A stretch of DNA of 64,000 nt, taken from the NCBI RefSeq assembly GCF_009765785.1, contig NZ_LMUT01000012.1, forward strand, positions 1,243,239 to 1,307,238, written 5' to 3'. Source of the stretch: Granulicella sp. L46 (GTDB lineage: Bacteria > Acidobacteriota > Terriglobia > Terriglobales > Acidobacteriaceae). Below are positions 37,068 through 45,951 of this stretch, piece by piece. The notes beneath the pieces were generated by a model. That model worked only from the letters and a program-made list of their open reading frames with translations. It did not search any database and was not told the DNA's origin. Numbering within the stretch: the stretch's first letter is position 1; every line of letters starts with the position of its first letter. The translations under genes and the position numbers were made by a program.

Positions 37068-38087
37068 ATGGCTATCAAGAAGACCCAGGTTCCCACGCTT
37101 GTGGACGTTGCTCGAGAGGCGGCCGTCTCCTTGAAGACGGCTTCGCGCGTGCTCAATAACTCTAAGAACGTCAGCGAGGAAAAGGCTAACGCGGTACGGG
37201 CTGTTATAGAGCGGCTCGGCTATCGTCCGAACGAACTGGCCCGTGGGCTAAAAGCGCAAAGATCTGCAGCCATTGGAATGATCGTACCGAATCTCTCTGA
37301 TCCATTCACTGCCAACGCGGTGCATGCTGTTCAGGAAGTGGCCCGGGCGAACGGATATGTCGTGATTTTAGCCAGCTCAGGTGGCGACCCGGAATTGGAA
37401 CGATCTGAGATTGTGAGTCTGGTGGGTCGGCAGATAGATGGTCTGGTAGTTGCTCCAGCGGACAGCCGGAAAGACTCATTCGGCGATATCATCCCCAACG
37501 GTGTTCATGTTGTCACATTCGACCAGTTGCTCCGGCGTGCTGATTTCGATTCTGTGACCGTGACGAATCGTCGCAGTGCGCGGGAGGCGACTGAGCATTT
37601 GGCACTCCACGGCTACCGTAGGATCGTCGCGATCGGTGCTCGACCCCACCTTTATACCTGTCAGGAGCGAGTGGCTGGCTACCGCGCGGGAATGAAGGCC
37701 GCGTCTCTTGAGGCCAGAGTCTGTCTGGTCGAGCACGAAAGCATACTAACTCCTGCATGGCTGCGCGGGCAGGTTCTTGGGGCTCAACGGGCTGATGCCA
37801 TCTTTACCTTGAACTGGGTCTGCACTATGCTGACCCTGCGAGGCCTGCGCAAATTGGGGATAACGGCAGGGCGAGACATCCCCATGCTTTCCTTTGACGA
37901 CTTCGATCTTGCGGACATGTTGACCCCCGGGCTCTCGGCTGTTCTTCAACCTGCTGAGATGCTCGGACGAGAAGCTGCAATGTTACTCTTTGAGCGTTTG
38001 AAGGGCCGGCCAGGACCATCCCGATCGGTGGTATTGCCGACGACATTGAATCTTCGCGAGTCCTGCGGGTGTGACCAACAACACTAG
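37068..38087 (+). CDS. LacI-family transcriptional regulator
   Basis: Full-length (339 residues) LacI/GalR-type regulator. The N-terminal helix-turn-helix (about residues 10-33, TLVDVAREAAVSLKTASRVL) is followed by the hinge helix with the minor-groove Leu (NELARGLK) and a periplasmic-binding-like sensor domain (IGMIVPNLSDPF, DGLVVAPADS, MLSFDDFDLADML). LacI regulators bind palindromes with a central CG, exactly the form of the ten TGACAWCGWTGTCA sites in this window, so it is the leading candidate to bind them. This is inference. The inducer is unknown. It is the only transcription factor in the window and is cotranscribed with the sugar transporter behind one of the sites. Confidence 0.92.
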   Translation: MAIKKTQVPTLVDVAREAAVSLKTASRVLNNSKNVSEEKANAVRAVIERLGYRPNELARGLKAQRSAAIGMIVPNLSDPFTANAVHAVQEVARANGYVVILASSGGDPELERSEIVSLVGRQIDGLVVAPADSRKDSFGDIIPNGVHVVTFDQLLRRADFDSVTVTNRRSAREATEHLALHGYRRIVAIGARPHLYTCQERVAGYRAGMKAASLEARVCLVEHESILTPAWLRGQVLGAQRADAIFTLNWVCTMLTLRGLRKLGITAGRDIPMLSFDDFDLADMLTPGLSAVLQPAEMLGREAAMLLFERLKGRPGPSRSVVLPTTLNLRESCGCDQQH

Positions 38088-38324
38088 CGCTCGGCGTCTA
38101 TGCCGGTCCTGGATGGCGAAGTATCCCTCACATAACTCGATGCTTGACCTCTCGCGCTTGACCGACGTAAAGATTGCGTCCCGGCAAAATGCGAGTCGGC
38201 AAGAGGTCACGACTCACCTATTACACTGAGGCCGTCCTTTGCCCGACCGGGCGGAAGTCGCATGCTCGGGCGCTAACAGCGATGGCTGGATTGTGCTGGG
38301 TACAACCGATTTCGCCACCCGAAA

Positions 38325-38342
38325 CACTGTTATGCCGCCACC
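38325..38342 (+). repeat. Left copy of an 18-bp inverted repeat (possible IS end)
   Basis: CACTGTTATGCCGCCACC, exactly complementary to 39577-39594. A second partial copy, GTTATGCCG, follows at 38352-38360. Ends with several internal copies beginning TGT recall IS21-family elements, but no transposase is present. The rest of the 384-base gap 38088-38471 holds no supported gene. Confidence 0.45.
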
Positions 38343-38471
38343 TGCTACAACGTTATGCCGTCGGTGCGAACGCACCATCCGCGCTGAAGACGAGCACACG
38401 AAATCGCAATTGGTCGAAACCCCGTTCATAGGACAAAGTCTACGGCCAGCGTTGTAGCGGCAGATTGAGGC

Positions 38472-39356
38472 TTATCTCTGGAGGGCCTCGAGAATGTCAC
38501 GGATGTGATTGCAGGGAGCAGACAAATGCCCTTCATCCGGCCATATCTCCAGTGTGGCGTCGGGGATTTGAGCGATGTACCGTTTGACGAGAGCGAGGGG
38601 AACGTTACGATCCAGCCCGCCATGGAACGCTCTAAAAGGCACGCGGATCTGAGTGTGATCAAAGCCGAATGGACGCACATACATGCGTGCATCCCATGCT
38701 GCGCCCCTAGTCCCGGAGCTCAAGGCCTCGGCGATCCCCGCTGATGTTGCCTTCATTCGCCCTGGGGCTGAAAGGGCTGCAACATCCGGCAGCGGCAGCA
38801 TGGCATGAAGCCTCTTGAGGTCACTTTCGGATGGCGATTCTGATTGAGCGGCAGCGCCTGATGTCCGCATGGTCGTGAGCAGCAGCCGTAGTCCCAAAGG
38901 AAAGAATCGAGCCAGAATCCAGAAGAGCCGGTTGACGAACGGCAGGTTCGCTTTCACCTCTGGTGCGTCCATTCGCCATGCCCCCGAAACAACTGCGGCG
39001 ACGGTGACTCTCTGCGGCAGCAATGCTGCGCAAGCCGCTACATACGGTCCTCCGCCGGAGTTACCTAGGAGCGCGAAGTTCGGCCAGCCCAGATGATCGG
39101 CGAGATGCGCAATGTCTTCCGCCCAGTCTGTGAAGCTGCGCTCGTTCTGCCATGCAGAACCACCTATTCCGGGCCGATCCGGCGCGATGATACGAAAGCC
39201 CGTAGATGCTAGCTCATCGCCGAACATCCCAGGTTCGAGGCGGGACGATGGCGAGCCATGGAAGTAGAACATCGGCAAGCCATCCGGAATTCCGTACTCT
39301 GCGTAGCAGAGCTTCCGGCCAACGGGAAGGGTTAGTTCTGCATTTGTACCGCTCAT
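38472..39356 (-). CDS. Alpha/beta hydrolase
   Basis: Cytoplasmic alpha/beta-hydrolase of 294 residues. The oxyanion region YFHGSPSS, the nucleophile elbow GNSGGG (Ser100), an acidic residue in HGGLDRNVP and the His in DEGHLS make a complete catalytic set. Substrate unknown; the group includes esterases and haloalkane- or epoxide-hydrolase-like proteins. It is the only gene between the two 18-bp inverted repeats and has no operator palindrome, so it may be an insertion unrelated to the glycan regulon. Confidence 0.82.
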   Translation of the reverse strand: MSGTNAELTLPVGRKLCYAEYGIPDGLPMFYFHGSPSSRLEPGMFGDELASTGFRIIAPDRPGIGGSAWQNERSFTDWAEDIAHLADHLGWPNFALLGNSGGGPYVAACAALLPQRVTVAAVVSGAWRMDAPEVKANLPFVNRLFWILARFFPLGLRLLLTTMRTSGAAAQSESPSESDLKRLHAMLPLPDVAALSAPGRMKATSAGIAEALSSGTRGAAWDARMYVRPFGFDHTQIRVPFRAFHGGLDRNVPLALVKRYIAQIPDATLEIWPDEGHLSAPCNHIRDILEALQR

Positions 39357-39576
39357 GTTCTGGTAGTTTACCCTCCGGTTGGAGCCAATTGAGGTTCCTC
39401 GACCCTCTACGAGTGCGCCCGATCAATGATCGTGTTCAGCTACCCATGAACCGAACAGCCCGAAGAGCAAAGTCCCGCGAAAGTCGGCTTTTGATCAACT
39501 TCGAATTGCGCTAGTCGATGGCTAGCGGGATTTGGGCGAAACGGCCGGCGCGATAACTGTGCAGTGTCCGGCCGCG

Positions 39577-39594
39577 GGTGGCGGCATAACAGTG
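39577..39594 (-). repeat. Right copy of an 18-bp inverted repeat (possible IS end)
   Basis: GGTGGCGGCATAACAGTG, perfectly complementary to 38325-38342. A weaker internal copy (GATAACTGTG, 39552-39561) lies on the inner side, mirroring the arrangement on the left. The 455-base gap 39357-39811 otherwise holds only the operator at 39676. Confidence 0.45.
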
Positions 39595-39675
39595 CGGCCA
39601 GCAGATTGAACATTCCTACAGCCTCCCTCCGGAGAACGATACGAGATCAAATTCTTGGATGCGTTCACCCACGCG

Positions 39676-39689
39676 AGACAGCGTTGTCA
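39676..39689 (+). promoter_or_regulatory. LacI-type operator before the PQQ-like propeller gene
   Basis: AGACAGCGTTGTCA, one base away from the perfect palindrome, 122 bases before the ATG at 39812. No convincing -35/-10 pair was found beside it. Confidence 0.6.
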
Positions 39690-39811
39690 TTTTAGGTTAC
39701 CCTATCCACGGAGAGAAGCTGCCCTAAACGGTCAAACAGGAACATCGACGTGAAAGAGAAGATCGAACCAGTTCGCAGTCAAACGTTGCATGAAGGCAAG
39801 AGATCTAAGCG

Positions 39812-41674
39812 ATGGAAGAGCCTGTGAAATCAACTTTACGTGTTTTATTTCTTTGCGCCTGTCAAATTACAGTGCCTTGCATCTCCTCCCTCGCGCAAGT
39901 CGATGTTTTGACGCAGCACAATGACAATTTCAGGACGGGCGTGAACTCCCTGGAGACAACGCTGACTCCTGCCGACGTAAATAGAACCCAGTTTGGGATG
40001 CTGTTCAAGCGCGTTGTAGACGATCAGCTATACACTCAACCGCTGGTGGTAACTGGGGTTGTCGTGGGTGGCGGAACTCGCGATCTCGTGTATGTGACAA
40101 CGGTCAACAATAGCGTCTACGCTTTCGATGCGAACGACGCCGAAGCCTCGCTGCCCGTATGGCATGTGAACTTTGGGATGCCGGCCGATTTGCACAGCAC
40201 GGATTTCGGGTGCCTAGACATCAACGGGAAGATGGGGATCATCGGTACGCCGGTGATCGACAAAGCTCACGGAGTCCTTTATGTAGTGGCGTTGACTCGG
40301 GCGGGCGCCCCGGCCGGGCCGCTGACCGGTTTCACGCAACGGTTACACGCGTTGGACCTGGCTACAGGTGCAGATCTTCCCGAGAGCCCAGTGATGATCA
40401 AGGCCGCAGGCTTCAATGCGTTGATGCAGAACCAGCGGCCGGCGCTCATGTTAGCCAATGGCATGGTGTACGTCGGATATGCGTCTCATTGCGACAAGGA
40501 CCCATATCACGGATTTTTAATCGCATATGATGCAACGACGTTGGCTCGAGTGAGCGTGTTGAATACTTCACCGACGGGCTCCGAGGCCAGCATATGGCAA
40601 TCCGGTCAAGGTCCAGCCGCAGATACTGACGGGAACGTATATGTGGTGACCGGCAATGGAAGCTGGGATGGTGTGAGAAACTTCAGCGAAAGTTTCATGA
40701 AACTTACGCCGCATTTGAAACTGCTCGACTGGTTTACACCGACAAACCATTTCGCCTTGGACAAGCGAGACGATGACCTCGATTCATCTGGGGCGACATT
40801 GATCCCCGGAACGCACCTGGTCGTGGGCGGAGGCAAACAAGGAGTACTTTATACGCTGGATACGCGCAATTTAGGACACTTGGGCGACGAGCATGCCGTC
40901 CAGCACTTCCAGGCGACAGCTTCTCATTTACACAGCCTCGTTTTTTGGCACAGTGCAAAAAACGGTGACCTTCTGTACGTGTGGGGACAAAAGGACAAGG
41001 CGAAGGTATACAAATTCCAAGAAAACAGATTCGGCGAGACACCGCTCATGATGAGGGACATACCAAACGAAGGACATCCAGGCGCGATGTTGTCGCTTTC
41101 TGCGAATGGTGACAAGGATGGCATCCTGTGGGCAGCGATTCACGCAACCGGTGACTCGTGGCATGAATCGCGCCCAGGAGTGCTGCACGCCTATGATGCA
41201 GACGATATTCGCCACGAGCTCTGGAACTCGCTGCAAAATCCATCGAGGGATGATTGCGGCGAATACTCGAAGATGGCACCACCTACGATCGTGAATGGAA
41301 GAGTTTATCTAGCGAGTTTTGGTTCGGAGAATGTGGGGTCAGGTCAGTTCTGCGTCTATGGATTGTTGCCAAGCAAGAGTGGAGTCAAACTGCCGCCGGC
41401 CACCGGTGTAAAAGCATCCGTTCTAAATGATCAACTCACGCTCATCTGGAATCCCGTTCCGGGGGCACGCATATATCGTGTAGTGCGAACAAGTACTCTG
41501 GAGCCCGAAAGCGTGGCGGCGATGGGACTAACTAGCCCTCAGTTCGCGGAGCCAGCGCCTGAACGGGGAGAGACTACCTCCTACAGGGTCATTGCGGTCG
41601 GGTCAGATGGGAGCCTCTCTGTTTCCGAGTCTGTAACTGTAACCTCTCCGAAGCGGAAATCGATGGAGCATTAA
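39812..41674 (+). CDS. Secreted PQQ-like beta-propeller protein with C-terminal fibronectin-like domain
   Basis: Secreted protein of 620 residues. A signal peptide (LRVLFLCACQITVPC...) is followed by VLTQHNDNFRTGVNSLETTL, a common start of PQQ-like propeller proteins, then blades such as LVYVTTVNNSVYAFDAND and NVYVVTGNGSWD. Residues about 525-610 form a fibronectin type III-like module (PPATGVKASVLNDQLTLIWNP). Conserved cofactor residues of a quinoprotein dehydrogenase are not evident, so it may be a binding or adhesion protein. GTG at 39827 is an alternative start. Controlled by an operator of the shared type; it converges on the GH125 gene. Confidence 0.75.
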   Translation: MEEPVKSTLRVLFLCACQITVPCISSLAQVDVLTQHNDNFRTGVNSLETTLTPADVNRTQFGMLFKRVVDDQLYTQPLVVTGVVVGGGTRDLVYVTTVNNSVYAFDANDAEASLPVWHVNFGMPADLHSTDFGCLDINGKMGIIGTPVIDKAHGVLYVVALTRAGAPAGPLTGFTQRLHALDLATGADLPESPVMIKAAGFNALMQNQRPALMLANGMVYVGYASHCDKDPYHGFLIAYDATTLARVSVLNTSPTGSEASIWQSGQGPAADTDGNVYVVTGNGSWDGVRNFSESFMKLTPHLKLLDWFTPTNHFALDKRDDDLDSSGATLIPGTHLVVGGGKQGVLYTLDTRNLGHLGDEHAVQHFQATASHLHSLVFWHSAKNGDLLYVWGQKDKAKVYKFQENRFGETPLMMRDIPNEGHPGAMLSLSANGDKDGILWAAIHATGDSWHESRPGVLHAYDADDIRHELWNSLQNPSRDDCGEYSKMAPPTIVNGRVYLASFGSENVGSGQFCVYGLLPSKSGVKLPPATGVKASVLNDQLTLIWNPVPGARIYRVVRTSTLEPESVAAMGLTSPQFAEPAPERGETTSYRVIAVGSDGSLSVSESVTVTSPKRKSMEH

Positions 41675-41723
41675 GGCGTCGCTTCTACGGATTATTCAAA
41701 TCGTAGTTGCAGTGCGAACAGTA

Positions 41724-43157
41724 TTAACTTAGAAGAGCAGGATCATGCTTGGCGGTTCTTGCGATCAGCTCTCCGAACAAAGTATTTGCCCAGGCGAACC
41801 ACGCTCTCGTAAAGAGTGCTGAATTATTCTTATTGTATGACTCATGCACGAACCCGGTGGCGACGGCGCAGTTCGTCAACAGCTGAATCATATTCTTGAT
41901 CTCAACGTCGGTTTCGCTCGTGAGTGCATAGATGATTTGCGACATTGGCCAGATACTGTCACGGCCGACGTGCGGCCCACCGACACCTTCTCCCGCGCTA
42001 CCGCTGAAGAACCACGGGTTTTGCTTGCTCCAGACGAAGGCCCGGGTGCGACCATAAAGCGCAGCGTCCGGTGAACTGTTGAGATAAGGCAGGCTCAGCA
42101 GACTGGGCGCGTTGGCATCGTCCATGAGGATCGTTCCGCCGTACCCATCGATCTCGTAGGCCCATATCGTACCTGCTGACGCCGGCACGATCGCGTGTTG
42201 CCGTAGTGCGACCTCCACTTCATTCGCGAGATCAAACGCCTCGGTTGCCATCTTCGTATCTTGGAGAATAGCGTTTGACATGGTTGCGAGCTGCCGTAGA
42301 GACGTAACCGCAAAGAGATTGGCTGGTACCAGAAATGGCAAAATGCAAGCATCGTCGGAGGGTCGAAAAGCTGAAGCGATCAGTCCGATTGGCCTCAGTG
42401 GATTTCCTATCCCGTTAACGAGTGAGTCTGTGGGGTTCAGCGCCGGCCGTTGAAAGCGGTAAGGGCTCTTACCATCCTTGCGTTGCTCTACCCGCATCGT
42501 CTTGAGAATGGTCTGCATGGCGAGCTTCCATGATGAGTCGAAAGGCGCTGTGTCGCCTGTCACTTTCCAATAGCCATGAGCGAGCCGTATGGGATAGCAC
42601 AAAGAGTCCAACTCGTACTTTCGTTCTCCAACACCCTGTTTCATCACTGTCTCATCCTCGCGGCTTCCGATCAGGGGTGGTGCATTCAAATCCGCCATGA
42701 AGCAATTTGCATAAGAATCAATCAGCAAACACCGGACCTGGCGACGGATGACGCCTTCAAGAAGCTCACGTAGAGATCGATCTTTCAAAGCGAAAGGGAG
42801 ATACGGCCAAACTTGGGCGGAGGAGTCGCGAAGCCACATCGCGGCAATGTCGCCCGTCACCACCGCGGTGTCCGGTTTCCCTTCGAAAGTACCGGGCTGC
42901 ACGGTGGTGTCGAGAGTATTGGGGAAGCAATTTGCAAACAGCTCGGACACCGTCGAATTGGGGATGAGTCGACAGATAGATTGGATATAGACTTCAATCA
43001 CTTCACTATGGAACTTGCGATCGCCCGGAAGCGGTCGCTTCGAGCCCATCGTGACCTTCTCCTGCGAATACAGCGGAATAGGCAAGAGCGACAACGCACC
43101 AGCGCTCGTTATGAATTTGCCAAGTTGCGATACAAAAACCCTTCTCGTCAAATCCAT
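41724..43157 (-). CDS. Tat-exported GH125 exo-alpha-1,6-mannosidase
   Basis: GH125 enzyme (metal-independent exo-alpha-1,6-mannosidase), 477 residues. Family signatures include TGDIAAMWLRDSSAQVWPY, YELDSLCYP, FRPSDDA, DDANAPSLLSLPYL and GFVHESYNKNN. By comparison with the characterised Streptococcus and Clostridium enzymes, Asp184 (in ELDSLCYP) is the likely acid and Glu439 (in VHESYN) the likely base. The ATG at 43157 gives MDLTRRVFVSQLG, a Tat-type signal; the frame is open to a GTG at 43226. It is divergent from the ROK kinase gene across a region with a shared operator. Confidence 0.92.
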   Translation of the reverse strand: MDLTRRVFVSQLGKFITSAGALSLLPIPLYSQEKVTMGSKRPLPGDRKFHSEVIEVYIQSICRLIPNSTVSELFANCFPNTLDTTVQPGTFEGKPDTAVVTGDIAAMWLRDSSAQVWPYLPFALKDRSLRELLEGVIRRQVRCLLIDSYANCFMADLNAPPLIGSREDETVMKQGVGERKYELDSLCYPIRLAHGYWKVTGDTAPFDSSWKLAMQTILKTMRVEQRKDGKSPYRFQRPALNPTDSLVNGIGNPLRPIGLIASAFRPSDDACILPFLVPANLFAVTSLRQLATMSNAILQDTKMATEAFDLANEVEVALRQHAIVPASAGTIWAYEIDGYGGTILMDDANAPSLLSLPYLNSSPDAALYGRTRAFVWSKQNPWFFSGSAGEGVGGPHVGRDSIWPMSQIIYALTSETDVEIKNMIQLLTNCAVATGFVHESYNKNNSALFTRAWFAWANTLFGELIARTAKHDPALLS

Positions 43158-43354
43158 TGTTTTAAACTTACCTGTCTTTCCATTGAACAATGCTGCAAAA
43201 TCCTTGCCATGAGCACGATCACTCACCTGGGGCGTGTTCGGTTGGCGCGGCGGGGTCGCCGTGCAGTTTATGCAAGAGGAAGCAGGCAGATGACTTCATG
43301 GCCGAAAACATTTCATGGAAATATTCAACTTGAGGAATCCTCTGAGGCTGATGT

Positions 43355-43410
43355 TTGACTTTTTGCAACGAGATAATATACGTTTCGAGGCAGCAGAGAC
43401 AACGTTGTCA
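43355..43410 (+). promoter_or_regulatory. Promoter and LacI-type operator in the GH125 / ROK divergent region
   Basis: TTGACT (43355-43360), 16 bases, TATACG (43377-43382), 14 bases, then AGACAACGTTGTCA (43397-43410), one base from perfect symmetry. The orientation fits the plus-strand ROK-MFS-GH76 unit; the site may also act on the minus-strand GH125 gene. Confidence 0.65.
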
Positions 43411-43482
43411 ATAAGATCAGAAAACATGCCGCCTCGTCAAAGTTGAAGAAGCCAGCGAATCCTAGGTCGTAAGGAGTCTCCG

Positions 43483-44493
43483 TTGACCAATAAGTACTCC
43501 ATAGGAGTTGATCTCGGTGGAACTAACCTACGTGTTGCTGCCTACGTCGGCGGAGATGGCTTCCTCGAAACCATTAGCCTGCCAACCAGACTCTCGGCCG
43601 GCCGCGATCAAGTTGTCCGCGATATGTGTGAGGCGGTGACCGCACTCATGCGGCGCGACTACGGCGATCGGAAACTCGCGGGAGTTACTGTTGGATCTCC
43701 AGGCCCGTTGGAGTTGCCCTTGGGTATTCTACGAAACCCGCCCAATCTTCCGGGATGGGACGGGTTCAACCTGAAGGAAGCGATCACAAGTACCCTTGGC
43801 CGCGAGATCATACTGGAGAACGATGCTAATCTGGCGGCACTTGCTGAACAACAACTCGGGGCCGGAAACAGCCACCGCATCTCTGATCTTTGTGTAATCA
43901 CTCTCGGTACAGGTGTGGGAAATGGGCTGATTCTGGGTGGAAAGATATGGGACGGCACCAACGGCATGGCAGGGGAAGCGGGTCACATGGTCGTTCGGGA
44001 TACCGAGGATTTGCTTTGTGCATGTGGCGGAAGCGGATGCCTGGAGCAGTATGCATCGGCAACTGGCGTAATGCGGATGGCGCATGAGCGTCTCGGAGAA
44101 GCCGCTCCCTCAAGTGCTCACGATCTGGCTCTATTGGCTCGTTCAGGGAATGAACAAGCACGCGGCATTTTCGATACCGTTGGTGAAGCCTTGGCGATCG
44201 CTCTCACAGCTCTGGTCAATACGTTAAACCTTCCCCTCTATTTGCTAGGAGGAGGTGTATGCGAGGCTTGGGATCTGTTTTCGCCCGAAATGTTCCAGCA
44301 GCTCAGAAGAAGAAGCTACGTGTACCGATTGACACGGCCGCTGGTGCTCGATCCAGTGCGCCTTGAAGCCCAGAAGACTTACATTCTCAAGGCTCAGCTG
44401 GGTTCGGCAGCGGGACTTCTGGGGGCCTGTGCTCTCGGCTTGAAGTATCAGCTCTCCAGCGCTAACCCAGTGGAGGAGAAGTTTGGCGATTAA
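43483..44493 (+). CDS. ROK-family sugar kinase
   Basis: Cytoplasmic sugar kinase of 336 residues. YSIGVDLGGTNLRVA is the ATP phosphate loop, ENDANLAALAE contains the catalytic Asp114, and the ROK zinc motif reads GEAGHM...CACGGSGCLEQ. In this mannosidase cluster it probably phosphorylates mannose or glucose; the sequence alone does not separate glucokinase from mannokinase. The start is a TTG with AAGGAG six bases upstream. The transporter gene overlaps its end by 11 bases. Confidence 0.9.
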   Translation: MTNKYSIGVDLGGTNLRVAAYVGGDGFLETISLPTRLSAGRDQVVRDMCEAVTALMRRDYGDRKLAGVTVGSPGPLELPLGILRNPPNLPGWDGFNLKEAITSTLGREIILENDANLAALAEQQLGAGNSHRISDLCVITLGTGVGNGLILGGKIWDGTNGMAGEAGHMVVRDTEDLLCACGGSGCLEQYASATGVMRMAHERLGEAAPSSAHDLALLARSGNEQARGIFDTVGEALAIALTALVNTLNLPLYLLGGGVCEAWDLFSPEMFQQLRRRSYVYRLTRPLVLDPVRLEAQKTYILKAQLGSAAGLLGACALGLKYQLSSANPVEEKFGD

Positions 44494-45868
44494 TAGGTAT
44501 GTTCTTCGTGGAACATTCGTCGGGGCGCTGGGAGGTCTCCTATTTGGTTTCGATACGGCGGTCATTTCCGGTACCACCGGACAGATTTCGAACGCTTACA
44601 GCCTTCACACCATCCATTTGTCGTTTCCTCTACTCCACCAATCCGTCCGTCTCTCGCAACTCGGCATCACCGTCTCGATTGCCCTCGTCGGCACAGTAAT
44701 CGGAGCCCTTACCGCAGGCACGCTCGGCCAACGCTGTGGCTCACGGGAGATGCTTCGACTGACAGCGGTCCTCTATTTCCTTTCGTCTATCGCCTGCGCC
44801 TTCGCACCTAGCTGGATATTTCTTCTCGCGGCACGCTTTATCGGGGGCCTCGGAATCGGAGGGTCGTCCGTTCTCGCTCCTGTCTACATTGCCGAACTCG
44901 CTCCGCCTCGTCTGCGCGGCCGTCTTGTCGGGACTTTCCAGATCAACATTGTCGTTGGCATCCTGCTTGCCTATCTATCCAATTACCTCATCAGCCTGAT
45001 GAACCTCGGCGTCGGAGAGTGGCGCTTCGAGCTTGGCGTCGCAGCCATTCCCGCCATCATCTTCTTCGCCTTGCTCTTCACCATTCCCCGCAGTGCCCGT
45101 TGGCTCACTACACAAGAGCGCTTCGATGAAGCGCTCAAAGTCCTAATTCTCCTGGGTACGCCCAACTCCGCAGCCGAACTCGCCGACATCCGCGAGTCCC
45201 TCCATGTGGAGCTCGACCAGAAGAAAGCCTCCCTTTTCGAGCGCATGAACGGACGATTTCGCTACGGCAAACCTATCTTCCTCGCAATTGCAATCGGAGC
45301 GTTCAACCAACTGAGCGGCATTAACGCTATCCTCTATTACCTCGGCGACATCTTCACCGCCGCCGGCTTTAGCCGAGTTTCGGGTAACGTGCAGTCGGTA
45401 GCAATCGGCGCCATGAACCTCGCGGCTACGCTCGTCGGCATGGCGCTCATCGACCGGTTCGGGCGTAAGACGCTTTTACTCATAGGCTCAATCGGAACCG
45501 CGGTCTGCCTCGCTTCTGTCGCTGTTATTTTTGCCACCAACCGGCACAAAGATCTGCTCGTCTGGGCTCTGATTATTTACATCGCGTTCTTCGCCGTCTC
45601 TCAGGGCACAGTCGTCTGGGTGTACCTCAGCGAGATCTTTCCTACCCGTGTTCGGGGTAAAGGCCAAAGCCTGGGTTCCGGGACACATTGGATCATGAAC
45701 GCGATCCTCTCGCTGATTTTCCCCATCATCGCAGCGCGTTCCGGCGCATACCCGTTTTGGCTATTTGCTTCCATGATGCTGCTGCAATTTGTCATTGTGC
45801 TCCTGTTCTTTCCTGAGACGAAGCGGGTTTCGTTGGAAGAACTCCAGCACATGCTCAAGATCGAGTGA
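44483..45868 (+). CDS. MFS sugar-porter transporter
   Basis: Twelve-helix sugar:proton symporter of the sugar-porter family, 461 residues. Signatures: VGALGGLLFGFDTAVISG in helix 1, ARFIGGLGIGGSSVLAPVYIAE, FNQLSGINAILYY in helix 7, DRFGRKTLLLIG and VYLSEIFPTRVRGKGQ, ending with FPETKRVSLEELQ. Start is TTG inside the ROK gene, so translation is probably coupled. It likely imports the monosaccharide (mannose, or galactose) that the ROK kinase then phosphorylates. It is closely related to the damaged transporter at 35744. Confidence 0.9.
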   Translation: MAINRYVLRGTFVGALGGLLFGFDTAVISGTTGQISNAYSLHTIHLSFPLLHQSVRLSQLGITVSIALVGTVIGALTAGTLGQRCGSREMLRLTAVLYFLSSIACAFAPSWIFLLAARFIGGLGIGGSSVLAPVYIAELAPPRLRGRLVGTFQINIVVGILLAYLSNYLISLMNLGVGEWRFELGVAAIPAIIFFALLFTIPRSARWLTTQERFDEALKVLILLGTPNSAAELADIRESLHVELDQKKASLFERMNGRFRYGKPIFLAIAIGAFNQLSGINAILYYLGDIFTAAGFSRVSGNVQSVAIGAMNLAATLVGMALIDRFGRKTLLLIGSIGTAVCLASVAVIFATNRHKDLLVWALIIYIAFFAVSQGTVVWVYLSEIFPTRVRGKGQSLGSGTHWIMNAILSLIFPIIAARSGAYPFWLFASMMLLQFVIVLLFFPETKRVSLEELQHMLKIE

Positions 45869-45951
45869 GATGAATGCAATCAAATTGCGTGGCTTTCCGA
45901 TAAGCAAGCGCCAAGTGATGCAAACCAGTCTGTAACAAAGGAAACGAGCTT

